A stretch of 64,000 nucleotides of DNA from positions 62,001-126,000 of the forward strand of contig CAWDHI010000006.1 in assembly GCA_963802095.1 (NCBI GenBank), given 5' to 3'. The translations under genes and the position numbers were made by a program. Under the pieces are notes generated by a model. That model ran no database searches. It was not told the DNA's origin and was given only the letters and a program-made list of their open reading frames with translations. Origin of the DNA: CAVVEQ01 sp963802095. Lineage in GTDB: Bacteria > Chloroflexota > Anaerolineae > Anaerolineales > Anaerolineaceae. Below, in pieces: positions 53,764 to 62,417 of this stretch. Position 1 is the stretch's first letter; the number at the start of each line of letters is the position of its first letter.

Positions 53764-54885
53764 TCATTTGCGATCCTTCGCTTCCGGATTCCAGGGGGAG
53801 GTGAAGGTCGTTTTGGTCTTCCCCCACAGGTCCTTTACCTGCCGCATCGCCTGGGTTCGTTCTTCTTTCTCCCCCTCCCCGGTATTACGCAGGAGGGTGG
53901 AGATCGGCCGGGTGGCCGGGAACTGCTCCATGATCGTTATCACGAGGAGCGTCAGGGGAACCGAGAGAATGGCGCCAATGCCGCCCAGCAGGAACCCCCA
54001 GAAGAACAAACCGACGAAAATCACCAGCGGGCTGATCTTTAAGCCCTTCCCCGCCACCCTGGGTTTGAGAAGAAGCTCCACGCCGCCATTGATCACAACA
54101 TAACCGACAAATACGATGACCGCTGTCCGGATGCCATACTGGGCGTAGGCCATCAGCACGGGTGGGATGAGCGCGACCCAGAACCCGATGGAGGGGATAT
54201 AGCCCATGAACCAGGAGAGCAACCCCCAGAGCAGGGCGTAATCGACCCCCAGAAGCGTCAGGAAGATGGTATTCCCCAAAGCGACCAGGAAGTTGATGCC
54301 AGTCAGGATGGTCATGTAGTGCTGCACACCCCCGGTCAACTGGCTGATGCGCCCGACGACCGGTGCGTTGGGGTCGATCTCCTTGCGGGTTTTCTTATCC
54401 AGGTTCATCGCGGCAGCGATCATAAAGAAGAAGATTGCCAGGGCGAGAACGAATTGGGTGATGATGGTCAGTGTGGCCGAGATCGCTCCCTCGGCGAGAG
54501 GTCCCAATTGCGCGGTCGCCTCAGTGATATTGATGGTGGTTGAAGCGAAGGGGTCGAGGGGGTTGGTGCCGGAGGTCTCAACGCTGGGCTGGGCGAGCAA
54601 TGCCGGCAGCTCGGTGGAAAGTTTCGTCACAGAAAAGAAAACAGTTCCGATTACCAGAAGGAGAACGGCAACCACCAGCAGGATGGCTGCTGCCATCGCC
54701 AGACCGCGCTTCCAGCCCTTGCGCACAAGGTACCCGGGGAGGGGAAGGACGGTGATGGTGATGACGACAGCGAGCAGGACGGGGTTGAGAACGGCGGAGA
54801 GCGCCTGGACGCCGAACATGATGACGACCACGGCAGCGATCCCCACCAGATAAAGCACCAGCTTTCCGGAAGAACTGTTCATCAT
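53764..54885 (-). CDS. AI-2E-family (TqsA/PerM-type) membrane permease
   Basis: 373 aa; the start is the ATG at 54885 (GGGAtcttgcg upstream). About eight helices: KLVLYLVGIAAVVVIMFGVQ at the start, VLPLPGYLVRKGWKRGLA, and the conserved LLWGLLSWFMGYIPSIGFWV and VGLFFWGFLLGGIGAILSVP. Members transport small signals or ions (AI-2 exporter TqsA, Na+/H+ antiporters); specificity cannot be predicted. Confidence 0.92.
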   Translation of the reverse strand: MMNSSSGKLVLYLVGIAAVVVIMFGVQALSAVLNPVLLAVVITITVLPLPGYLVRKGWKRGLAMAAAILLVVAVLLLVIGTVFFSVTKLSTELPALLAQPSVETSGTNPLDPFASTTINITEATAQLGPLAEGAISATLTIITQFVLALAIFFFMIAAAMNLDKKTRKEIDPNAPVVGRISQLTGGVQHYMTILTGINFLVALGNTIFLTLLGVDYALLWGLLSWFMGYIPSIGFWVALIPPVLMAYAQYGIRTAVIVFVGYVVINGGVELLLKPRVAGKGLKISPLVIFVGLFFWGFLLGGIGAILSVPLTLLVITIMEQFPATRPISTLLRNTGEGEKEERTQAMRQVKDLWGKTKTTFTSPWNPEAKDRK

Positions 54886-55051
54886 CGCAAGATCCCTTCC
54901 CTGAAAATCCCGGCCGTATTTGCCCGGGAGTGATTCCAAAGATTAATTATAGCCGCAACCGGGAGGTGAAGCGAAGTCGAAAAATTGCCGCTGTTGGAGG
55001 TGTACCTCTCCCCAACCCTCTTCTTTTCAAAGGGGAGGAAGAATTAGATGA

Positions 55052-55113
55052 TGAGTGCGAAGAGGCTCGAATATCAAACCCCGGAGCGTGCCCTTATCCA
55101 ATGGTTTAATAGG
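55052..55113 (-). repeat. Degenerate copy of the tRNA-Lys 3' half (candidate att site)
   Basis: TGAGTGCGAAGAGGCTCGAA (55052-55071) matches the tRNA-Lys 3' end at 56971-56990 in 18 of 20 bases, and 55091-55113 (CCCTTATCCAATGGTTTAAT...) matches 56991-57013 in 20 of 23, same orientation; a 19-base piece is inserted between. It is the far direct-repeat copy expected when an element integrates in the 3' end of this tRNA gene. Confidence 0.7.
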
Positions 55114-55169
55114 TCTTTTCACGACAAAGGGACAATTCCAAAGCAGAAATTATGGAAACCCTTCAATAA

Positions 55170-55364
55170 GTGCAAAGGACTAACGAGCAAGATGATTATC
55201 TCACCACTTGGTTAGCGCAGTTCCTGGTAGACAGAAAAGCTCGAAGTTTCAGTCCCAATACATTTAGCCTTTATAAAGTGAAGCGATCTATCTTTTGTAA
55301 GTACTCTGATCTTTTATCTTGTGTTGACAATCCCTTTCTAGCAGATTACAATTTTCCGCTTTAA
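55170..55364 (+). pseudogene. Truncated tyrosine-recombinase N-terminal fragment
   Basis: 64 aa with a GTG start: YLTTWLAQFLVDRKARSFSP and NTFSLYKVKRSIFC resemble the SAM-like core-binding domain at the start of phage-type integrases (the pattern W-x-x-F-L-x-x-R...S-x-N-T). The catalytic domain is missing and the last 15 residues are unlike integrases. I treat it as a decay product of the element's integrase. Confidence 0.6.
55324..55352 (+). promoter_or_regulatory. Strong sigma-70 promoter of the triple-RidA gene
   Basis: TTGACA (55324-55329), 17-base spacer, TACAAT (55347-55352). It lies in the integrase remnant, 50 bases before the start codon, whose ribosome site is AAAGGA. Confidence 0.75.
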
Positions 55365-55407
55365 AAATATATCTGCAAATAAATTTATCAAAAAGGATAA
55401 TGCAATC

Positions 55408-56679
55408 ATGAGCGGTTATAACGCAGTATTAGCAAGAAATACGGAAAATGCTCCAAAAGGTATCGGTCCGTATTCACAAACTGTAGCTTTCTCTCATTAC
55501 AATAATCTTTCAGCTCAATTACCTATCGATCCAAAAACTGGTAAATTGGTCGCTGGTGGTGTAAAAGAGCAGGCTGAACAGTGCTTTAAAAATATCAAGG
55601 CAATTGTAAACAGCATCGACCATGTTATGAGCGATGTTGTTAGAATCACAGTATTTGTAAAGAATATCAAAGATATTGACGCTGTTGACGAAGTATATAA
55701 AACATACTTCCCAAGCTATGTTCCTGCACGGACGATGGTCGCAGTTGCAGCTTTGCCTATGGATGCTTTGGTGCAAATCGAAGCACTTGTTTCAAACGGA
55801 GAAGGCACAATTCCGAACGCACCACAAGCTGGCGATCTCATAAAGCTTACAAATAACACGGCAAATGCGCCAACAAGTCCTCTATCTACACAAACTGTAG
55901 CTTTTTCTCATTACAATAATCTTTCAGCTCAATTACCTGTTGATCCAAAATCTGGTAGAGTGGTGGCCGGTGGAGTAAAAGAGCAGGCTGAACAGTGCCT
56001 GAAGAATATCAAGGCAATTTTGGAAAGCATCGACGTTCCTTTTGACGATATTGTTAAAATTAATATCTTCCTTAAAAACATTTCGGATATCGAAGCCGTA
56101 AATGAAGTTTATAAAACATTTTTCCCGGATTCTGCTATCGCCAGGGCAGCAGCCTATGTCCCTGCGCGGACAACAATTGCAGCTTCAGCCTTACCTATGG
56201 GTGCTTTGGTACAAATTGAAGCAGTAGTGTCACATGGAGATGGTACACCTCCACAGGCTGTTGAAGACAGGCATGGAATCATAATAGAAGCAAACAATAC
56301 AGAAAATGCACCAAGAAGTTCTCTATATACTCAAACTGTAGCCTTTTCTCATTACAACCATATTTCAGCTCAGTTACCCTTAGACTCAAAAACCGATGAA
56401 ATGGTGACTGGTGGAGTAAAAGAGCAGGCTGGACAGTGCTTAAAAAATATCAAGGCAATTGTAGAAAGTGTCGACCACGTTATGGGTGATGTAGTTAAAG
56501 TAAATATCTTCCTTAAAAATATCGAAGATATTGATGCTGTAGACGAAGTTTACACAACATTCTTCCCTGGCGGTGTACCTGCCCGAAGAACAGTTGGCGT
56601 ATCAGCGCTACCTAAAGATGCTTTAGTCCAAATTGATGCAGTTGTCTCAAATGCTGAAGGAACACCTCGAAAAGCATAA
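55408..56679 (+). CDS. Triple-domain RidA (YjgF/YER057c/UK114) protein
   Basis: 423 aa made of three tandem RidA domains at about 1-136, 142-284 and 289-423. RidA enzymes hydrolyse reactive enamine/imine intermediates such as 2-aminoacrylate and normally work as trimers with the active site between subunits. Here three copies are in one chain, with strongly similar DNA: the runs CAAACTGTAG, TCTCATTACAA and GTAAAAGAGCAGGCTG occur in all. The key Arg is kept in each (R108, R254, R393, in VPAR motifs) as is the acidic residue (E125, E271, D410), but the N-terminal GPYSQ of repeat 1 is SPLSTQ and SSLYTQ in repeats 2 and 3. Unusually AT-rich; probably acquired. Confidence 0.92.
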   Translation: MSGYNAVLARNTENAPKGIGPYSQTVAFSHYNNLSAQLPIDPKTGKLVAGGVKEQAEQCFKNIKAIVNSIDHVMSDVVRITVFVKNIKDIDAVDEVYKTYFPSYVPARTMVAVAALPMDALVQIEALVSNGEGTIPNAPQAGDLIKLTNNTANAPTSPLSTQTVAFSHYNNLSAQLPVDPKSGRVVAGGVKEQAEQCLKNIKAILESIDVPFDDIVKINIFLKNISDIEAVNEVYKTFFPDSAIARAAAYVPARTTIAASALPMGALVQIEAVVSHGDGTPPQAVEDRHGIIIEANNTENAPRSSLYTQTVAFSHYNHISAQLPLDSKTDEMVTGGVKEQAGQCLKNIKAIVESVDHVMGDVVKVNIFLKNIEDIDAVDEVYTTFFPGGVPARRTVGVSALPKDALVQIDAVVSNAEGTPRKA

Positions 56680-56915
56680 CTGGTATTGGTAAAAAAACCA
56701 GAACTATCAAAGTTACTTGTGTATATCGACGGTTAAATTATTGGAAATAATGAAATGATGATAAAAACCTTAGCGATAATTAATGCCTCACAATAATTAT
56801 CAAAAAGACGAAGAGATGTGTGAGCCAAAAGAGGGTGGTTGAGACCGAACTGTTTTGGCTCGCCGCTCAACGGTTGGAGTAGTGGACTGTAACCCATTTA
56901 TCGAAATTTAAAAGT

Positions 56916-56945
56916 GCAAAGGGCTATTAATAAATAGCCCTTTGC
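56916..56945. terminator. Bidirectional terminator between triple-RidA and tRNA-Lys
   Basis: GCAAAGGGCTATT (56916-56928) and AATAGCCCTTTGC (56933-56945), a perfect 13-base stem with a 4-base loop. It lies 26 bases beyond the tRNA 3' end and is the obvious end of the tRNA transcript. The stretch 56680-56915 contains no gene. Confidence 0.7.
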
Positions 56946-56970
56946 CTGAAAAACCAATAGTAATTAGCTG

Positions 56971-57042
56971 TGAGCGCGAAGGGGCTCGAACCCTTAACCA
57001 ATGGCTTAAAAGGCCACTGCTCTACCATTGAGCTACGCGCCC
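56971..57042 (-). tRNA. tRNA-Lys (anticodon TTT)
   Basis: On the minus strand a full cloverleaf: acceptor GGGCGCG/CGCGCTC (one G-U), D stem GCTC/GAGC with loop AATGGTA, anticodon stem GTGGC/GCCAT with loop CTTTTAA, T stem AAGGG/CCCTT with loop TTCGAGC. 3' CCA is not encoded. lysS lies 2.2 kb away, which may be coincidence. It is the likely target of the element described at 55052-57012. Confidence 0.93.
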
Positions 57043-57168
57043 AAACGGTTCCCATTTTATCATAGCATCCCAAAAAACTGTAAGCAGATTGGAAAGTCCC
57101 GCCGCTATCCCCCGCAGCCAGGTGTGGTTATAATCTTATGAGGTACATTCCCTCCAGGAGAATATTCG

Positions 57169-59229
57169 ATGGAGCTAGTTCCTGATTTTGTACTCAAAGA
57201 ACGCTACCAGATAATCCGCAACCTGGGTCGTGGCGGCATGGGCGCGGTCTACCTTGCGCATGATACCGTCCTGGACCATGTGGTGGCCGTCAAGGTCAAC
57301 CACAGCCCGGCGGAGGATGCCGAGGAGCAGTTCCTCAAGGAAGCCCGCCTTCTGGCAGCGCTGCGCCATCCAACCTTGCCGCGGGTGACCGATTACTTTA
57401 TCCTTGGCGAGGAGCAGTACCTGGTGATGGATTACATCCCGGGGGATTCCTTTGATGTGATTCTCAAAGAGGATGGCATCCAGCCGATGGAGATGGTGAT
57501 GCAGTGGGCTCAGCAGCTCGGCTCGGCCATCAGCTACCTGCACCACCAGAAGCCGCCGGTCATCCACCGCGACATCAAGCCCGCCAATATTAAGCTGATG
57601 CCCACGGGCGAGGTGATCCTGGTGGATTTCGGGATCGCCAAGGTCTCTGATGGAACCAACGCCACCACAGCCGGGGCGCAGGGGTTCACCCCCGGATACT
57701 CTCCTCCTGAGCAATACGGCGGCGCGCACACCGGGCCTTATTCCGATCAATACTCCCTGGCTGCAACGCTCTACCAACTGCTCACCAACCACCAGCCGGA
57801 GGACGGGCTACAGCGATTGATGGGTACGGCGGTGCTGGCACCCATGAAGGTGCTGAACCCGGCGGTACCGGAGGGAATGCAAATAGTGATCGAACGGGCG
57901 ATGGCGCCCAAGCCGGAGGATCGCTACCCCAGCACGGATGCTTTCCTGAAGGCGCTCACACCCTACACTTCGCAAACGCTGATGGTAAAACCGGAATATG
58001 AGCGGCCGGGCAAGGGCGATGTTCCCCCACCGGGCACCCCCCAACCCGTGGGGGAAAAACCGGGCAGGAAGTTTCCGTGGTGGGTGCTGGTGATCGCAGG
58101 CGTGGTGCTGTTCGGCGTGATCGCTGGAGGCCTTGCGCTGTTCGGCGGTGGCAGGACGGCAACCCCGTCACCTGGCGGTAGTTCGGGAGATGCGCTGGCC
58201 ACCTCGGTGGCAGCCACGCTCACACAGGCAGCCGATTTGGTGAAACCGCAGGAAACATCCGCACCAACCGTGCAGGAAACCGAAGCTCCTGCGATACCCT
58301 CAGAACCCACCCCCACGCAGGAGCAGCCCACGACCGGCCCCAACCTGGTTGGGGAGGGCGGTTATATCGCCTACATCAGCAATAAAGGTTCCGACAAGAT
58401 CTACCAGGTCTGGCTGATGAAGGTGGCTCTGGATAATAGCGGGGTCTTCCAGGTGGTGGAGGATAAACAGCTGACCACCGATGCGGGCGATAAAAGCTTT
58501 CCAGCCTGGTCGCCGGATGGCAAAAAGCTGCTCTACTCCGCGCCGAGCGGGGGGCGGACACTTGGGATCGACATTTGGATGCTCGAGCTCGAAAAACCCG
58601 AAAAACCGGCTGTCAACCTATCCCAGCACCAGGGCGAGGATACCCAGGCAGCCTGGTCTCCTGATGGAAACCTGATCACCTTTACCAACCGCGGCGCGAA
58701 CGGAAACGACCTGCGGCAGCTCTATTTGATGAACTCGGATGGGACGAACATCCAGCGCCTCAGCCTGGAGTTCCAGGAGTTCTCACCCACCTGGTCGCCA
58801 GACCAGCTCTACCTGGCATATGTGATCTCAGCCTCCAGCCATTACATCATGTACCTGCGCACCGCGGCGGATGGCTACGCCTCCCCGGTCAAGTTCGATA
58901 CGCAGGAGGTCCTGGGCAGGCAGGGGGATGTGGCCGACCCGGCCTGGTCACCGGATGGGGATCTGATCGCCTACGTGCGCATGGAAGGAGCCAGTCGCAA
59001 TATATTCCTGACGCGGTTTTCCGACCGGGGCAGCCGCAACATCCCCATCACCCAAACGGGCAGGGATACAGAACCGGCGTTCTCCGATGATGGACAGTGG
59101 ATCGCCTTCACCTCGGGCAGGGATAGCTCCAAGGATATTTTTGTGATGAACACAGCGGGGAACATGCAGACCAACCTGACGAACAGCCCGGCGGTTGAGC
59201 AAATGCCCGCCTGGCAGCCGGTTCCCTGA
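57169..59229 (+). CDS. Ser/Thr protein kinase with TolB-like WD40 propeller
   Basis: 686 aa. Kinase domain 12-265: GRGGMGAVYLAHD (P loop), VKV with Lys42, HRDIKPAN at 133-140, DFG at 153-155, and an activation loop GFTPGYSPPEQYGG. A linker, one membrane helix at about 303-324 (WWVLVIAGVVLFGVIAGGLA), a Thr/Pro/Gln-rich stretch, and PD40/TolB repeats at about 395-686, seen in repeated AWSPDG and PDGKKLL motifs. Hanks-type kinase of the PknB/PrkC class with an extracytoplasmic propeller sensing domain. Single gene. Confidence 0.93.
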   Translation: MELVPDFVLKERYQIIRNLGRGGMGAVYLAHDTVLDHVVAVKVNHSPAEDAEEQFLKEARLLAALRHPTLPRVTDYFILGEEQYLVMDYIPGDSFDVILKEDGIQPMEMVMQWAQQLGSAISYLHHQKPPVIHRDIKPANIKLMPTGEVILVDFGIAKVSDGTNATTAGAQGFTPGYSPPEQYGGAHTGPYSDQYSLAATLYQLLTNHQPEDGLQRLMGTAVLAPMKVLNPAVPEGMQIVIERAMAPKPEDRYPSTDAFLKALTPYTSQTLMVKPEYERPGKGDVPPPGTPQPVGEKPGRKFPWWVLVIAGVVLFGVIAGGLALFGGGRTATPSPGGSSGDALATSVAATLTQAADLVKPQETSAPTVQETEAPAIPSEPTPTQEQPTTGPNLVGEGGYIAYISNKGSDKIYQVWLMKVALDNSGVFQVVEDKQLTTDAGDKSFPAWSPDGKKLLYSAPSGGRTLGIDIWMLELEKPEKPAVNLSQHQGEDTQAAWSPDGNLITFTNRGANGNDLRQLYLMNSDGTNIQRLSLEFQEFSPTWSPDQLYLAYVISASSHYIMYLRTAADGYASPVKFDTQEVLGRQGDVADPAWSPDGDLIAYVRMEGASRNIFLTRFSDRGSRNIPITQTGRDTEPAFSDDGQWIAFTSGRDSSKDIFVMNTAGNMQTNLTNSPAVEQMPAWQPVP

Positions 59230-59250
59230 TAACCCGACTGATAAAAGAAA

Positions 59251-59274
59251 AACATCCCGGGAGGGATGTTTTTT
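59251..59274. terminator. Bidirectional terminator between the kinase and lysS
   Basis: AACATCCC (59251-59258) and GGGATGTT (59263-59270), loop GGGA, then TTTTTT; the minus strand also has a T-run. Convergent genes end on each side. Confidence 0.85.
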
Positions 59275-59280
59275 GTTGGA

Positions 59281-60801
59281 TCATTTTTCCGAATCCACCG
59301 CGCGCAGGTGGGGGAAGAGCAGTACCTCGCGGATGGAGCGCTTGCCGGTGAGCAGCATGGTCAGCCTATCCACGCCCATGCCGAAACCTCCCTGGGGCGG
59401 CATGCCGTAGAGCATGGCCTGCAGGTAGTCTTCGTCCATCGGGTGACGGTCCTCGTCCTCATCGCCAAAGGCGTGCCCCATTTCCTCGAAGCGAGCCTGC
59501 TGGTCGAGCGGGTCATTGAGCTCGCTGAAGGCGTTGCAGAGCTCCATGCCGCCGATATAGCCCTCGAAACGCTCCACGGTTGTCGGGTCGCCGGGTTTGC
59601 TCTTGGCCAGTGGAGAGATATCCCGCGGGTAGTCATAGATGAATGTGGGCTGGATGAGGGTCGGCTCCAGGAAATCGCCCAGCATGGCTTCGATGAGCTT
59701 GCCACGCGGGCTGCCTGGTTTGAACCTCATTCCCTTGGCGGTCATAGCCTGCTCCAGCGAAGCGGCATCCGGATGGGCGTTAATATCGATGCCCACGGTG
59801 TCGATCAGCCCCTGGCGCAGCTCCAGGCGCTTCCAGGGCGGGGTGAGGTCGATCTCCTGCCCGTCGAAATCGAGCTTGTAGGAGCCATTCACATCCATTG
59901 CCACAGTGGTGATCATCTGCTCGGTCAGGTCCATGATCTTGAGGTAATCCGAGTAAGCCATATAGAACTCGAGCTGGGTGAACTCGGGATTGTGCTTGAA
60001 AGAGACCCCCTCATTGCGGAAATCGCGCCCGATCTCGTAGACCCGGTCCAACCCGCCCACGATCAGGCGCTTGAGGTAGAGCTCGAAGCTGATCCGCAGG
60101 TAAAGATCCTGGTGGAGCTGGTTGTGGTGGGTGACGAAGGGTTTGGCTGCCGCGCCGCCATAGATGGGCTGCAGGATGGGAGTTTCCACTTCCAGGAAGC
60201 CCTGGCCATCCAGAAATTTCCGCAGGGCGCTCACCACCGCGGCGCGCTTGCGGAAGATCTCGCGCACCTCGGGGTTGACAGCCAGGTCGGCGTAGCGCTG
60301 GCGGAAACGGGTCTCGGGATCTGACAAGGTGGCGTGGCGTACCACCTCGCCATCCACCACTTCGTCCTTGGCTGCCGGCAGGGGGGTGATGGCTTTCGCC
60401 AGCATGGCAAAGGAGGCAACGTTGACCGTGATCTCGCCAGTGCGGGTGCGGAAGAGGGTACCGGAAGCCTCGAGGATATCGCCCAGGTCGAACTCCTCGT
60501 TGAATAGCTTGAACTTCTCCTCACCCAGGTCGTTGACCCGCAGGAAAAGCTGGATGCGGCCGGTGGAATCCTCGATGTGGGCGAAGGTGAGCTTGCCCAT
60601 CGGGCGCATGGCGCGCAGCCGCCCTGCCACGGTGACGGAGATTGGCTCCGTGCTGCCGGCACCTTCGACTTTATCGAAGATTTCCAGGGCTGCCTGCGCA
60701 GTGTGGCTGACGTGGGAGCGGGTGGGGTAGGGCTCCATCCCGGCTTTGCGCAGGCGTTCGGCCTTTTCCAGGCGGATCTTTTCGAGGTCGGATCGTTCCA
60801 T
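59281..60801 (-). CDS. lysS: Lysyl-tRNA synthetase (class II)
   Basis: 506 aa. OB-fold anticodon-binding domain at about 50-160, then class II motifs 1-3: FLDGQGFLEVETPILQPIYG, LKRLIVGGLDRVYEIGRDFR with NEGVSFKHNPEFTQLEFYMA, and GMGVDRLTMLLTGKRSIREV. Length is typical of bacterial LysS. It charges tRNA-Lys in the cytoplasm. Its gene is near a tRNA-Lys gene. Confidence 0.96.
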   Translation of the reverse strand: MERSDLEKIRLEKAERLRKAGMEPYPTRSHVSHTAQAALEIFDKVEGAGSTEPISVTVAGRLRAMRPMGKLTFAHIEDSTGRIQLFLRVNDLGEEKFKLFNEEFDLGDILEASGTLFRTRTGEITVNVASFAMLAKAITPLPAAKDEVVDGEVVRHATLSDPETRFRQRYADLAVNPEVREIFRKRAAVVSALRKFLDGQGFLEVETPILQPIYGGAAAKPFVTHHNQLHQDLYLRISFELYLKRLIVGGLDRVYEIGRDFRNEGVSFKHNPEFTQLEFYMAYSDYLKIMDLTEQMITTVAMDVNGSYKLDFDGQEIDLTPPWKRLELRQGLIDTVGIDINAHPDAASLEQAMTAKGMRFKPGSPRGKLIEAMLGDFLEPTLIQPTFIYDYPRDISPLAKSKPGDPTTVERFEGYIGGMELCNAFSELNDPLDQQARFEEMGHAFGDEDEDRHPMDEDYLQAMLYGMPPQGGFGMGVDRLTMLLTGKRSIREVLLFPHLRAVDSEK

Positions 60802-60889
60802 GGGCGGGTTCCTTTAGGGAGAATTGGGTCTATTTTAATGCAGAAAGTAGCCCGCTCGCCTTCATTCCTGAAACAGCTTTACAAGTAAT

Positions 60890-60957
60890 AAAGGTTGTAA
60901 TTAGATAAACAATAAATAAAGATTGTATATATTGAAAACAAACGTAAAAGGTTGTAT
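60890..60957 (+). repeat. Three direct repeats spaced by 29 bases in the SatD promoter region
   Basis: AAAGGTTGTA at 60890, AAAGATTGTA at 60919 and AAAGGTTGTA at 60948, period exactly 29 bases. The last overlaps the -10 region of the promoter at 60933-60961. They look like regulator half-sites. No regulator gene is adjacent. Confidence 0.6.
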
Positions 60958-60961
60958 ACTA
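60933..60961 (+). promoter_or_regulatory. Promoter of the SatD operon, possibly leaderless
   Basis: TTGAAA (60933-60938), 17-base spacer, TATACT (60956-60961). The ATG at 60967 is only 5 bases beyond the -10 box, so the mRNA should start at or next to the start codon. Confidence 0.65.
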
Positions 60962-60966
60962 TCGAT

Positions 60967-61665
60967 ATGGGAACAATAAAAAATCCGAAAGGGATCTGGG
61001 GAATCTTAACCGGCGACATCATCAATTCAAGCCTGCTATCGCAATCTGAGCGTAGCCGATTACTGGATTTCTTATCTAAGGAAATCGGTGTGTTACCAGA
61101 ATTGATCCCACCTGGTGCGAAAGTGTACGGTCCTCAGATCTTTCGCGGCGATTCGTGGCAAATGGCGGTCTTCCCGGCAAAGAATTCCCTGGATATCGGG
61201 ATCAGATTACGTGCTGCGCTGAAAAGGGATTTTTATGGGGTAGATACGAGGGTTGCGATCGGAATCGGTCAGGTGATGTTATTAATTAAAGAGTATGTGA
61301 GTACTGGATTGGGACCAGCATTCACATTATCCGGGAATACGCTGGATCAAATGGCGGATTCTAGGATTCTGCTTCGCACCGAGAAGGACATTTCCGCCCA
61401 AACACGCACGGGGAAATCCCTGGAGTTGATCGTGCGATATATTGATGAGGTTATTACCGATTGGACGCCTGCGCAGGCGAGGGCGGTCTTGAGCGCATCG
61501 ATGGGAAAAGACCAATTAAACATCGCTAGGGATTGGGAGCCGACCCCAATCACACAACAGGCGGTATCTGCGCATTTAATCGCCGCAGATTGGAAGCTTC
61601 TTCGCGAGAGTATCAATTTCGTCGAAGATCTGATTGAGGACTGGGACCATCTGGAGGAGGCTTAG
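60967..61665 (+). CDS. SatD-family protein
   Basis: 232 aa from the ATG at 60967 (the frame's 60952 start lies in the promoter). GIWGILTGDIINSSLLSQSE and RVAIGIGQV... fit the SatD family of unknown function, and the C-terminal HTH-like region (ADWKLLRESINFVEDLIEDW) looks like a helix-turn-helix. SatD is usually beside a DUF3307 membrane protein, as here, and the pair may be a regulatory unit for small membrane proteins. The gene ends 5 bases before the next. Confidence 0.85.
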   Translation: MGTIKNPKGIWGILTGDIINSSLLSQSERSRLLDFLSKEIGVLPELIPPGAKVYGPQIFRGDSWQMAVFPAKNSLDIGIRLRAALKRDFYGVDTRVAIGIGQVMLLIKEYVSTGLGPAFTLSGNTLDQMADSRILLRTEKDISAQTRTGKSLELIVRYIDEVITDWTPAQARAVLSASMGKDQLNIARDWEPTPITQQAVSAHLIAADWKLLRESINFVEDLIEDWDHLEEA

Positions 61666-61670
61666 TAGCA

Positions 61671-62417
61671 ATGGCTTTTCGATCAATTCAGTTATTCCTG
61701 TTTAGCGTTTTCCTGCTCTCCTATCTGCTCACCCAATTCGTGGCGCTTCCAGCGATCTTTCCAAAAGGGAAACCCTCCTGGCGGCAAACCCTCGCGGGTG
61801 GTTTATTAATGGCGGTCTTTATTTACCTCCTGCTTGGGGATTGGCGTGGTTTTCTCGTTCCTCTTGGCGCGCTTGTGGTCTATTTTGTAGTGGAGTTGAT
61901 CAGGCGCAGAACCGGGAAAGAAAACTTCCGCCGCTCGCTTCTCTGGCTGGCGATCTGGTTGCTGGTCATCCTCCTTGCGGCTTATGCCTTGCCGCTAATC
62001 ACCATCATTTCTTCCACCTGGCTCGCGAACTTTGGGTTGGATTACATCCGCTCGATTCTGACCCTGGCAGGGCTCCTGTTCGCGGTCTTCCAGGGCAGCC
62101 AGACGATCGGGCTAATGCTGGTGCCATTTTCTCAGGAGATACGCAAGACCTCCCCCTACACCGGGCTGAAGGATGGGGGGAAATGGATTGGCGTTCTCGA
62201 GCGGGCACTGATCTTCATCTTGGTCTTGGCAGGGCAATACGCCGCGATCGGTTTTCTTGTTGCGGCAAAATCCATCCTGCGTTTTGGGGAGGTGAAGGAG
62301 AGCGCCAACCGGATGGAAGCGGAATATATTATCATTGGGACTCTCGCGAGCATCCTTTTTGCGTTGCTCTGCGGGTTGGCGACACTCTGGCTGATTGGGC
62401 AGACAAGAATCCCATGA
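61671..62417 (+). CDS. DUF3307-like membrane protein, 248 aa
   Basis: Six or seven membrane helices (LFLFSVFLLSYLLTQFVAL; GGLLMAVFIYLLLGDWRGFL; LIFILVLAGQYAAIGFLVAA). DUF3307 proteins occur next to SatD. It is linked to SatD (6-base gap) and its TGA overlaps the ATG of the next gene. Function unknown. Confidence 0.8.
   Translation: MAFRSIQLFLFSVFLLSYLLTQFVALPAIFPKGKPSWRQTLAGGLLMAVFIYLLLGDWRGFLVPLGALVVYFVVELIRRRTGKENFRRSLLWLAIWLLVILLAAYALPLITIISSTWLANFGLDYIRSILTLAGLLFAVFQGSQTIGLMLVPFSQEIRKTSPYTGLKDGGKWIGVLERALIFILVLAGQYAAIGFLVAAKSILRFGEVKESANRMEAEYIIIGTLASILFALLCGLATLWLIGQTRIP

Larger units (their letters stand above)
55052..57012. mobile_element. Candidate miniature integrative element in tRNA-Lys
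   Basis: The intact tRNA-Lys gene at the right and a partial tRNA copy at the left bound about 1.9 kb of AT-rich DNA with a truncated tyrosine-recombinase N-terminus, a strong promoter and a triple-RidA gene. This is the usual layout of an integrase-mediated island, but with only an integrase fragment it is probably immobile or mobilised in trans. The 54886-55051 stretch to its left shows only hairpin-forming repeats (GAGGTgtACCTC; CTCCCC...GGGGAG). Confidence 0.6.

Noticed and set aside
59266..60324. A 352-codon plus-strand open frame
   Set aside because: Entirely antisense to lysS, which has all class II motifs; no ribosome site and no domain.
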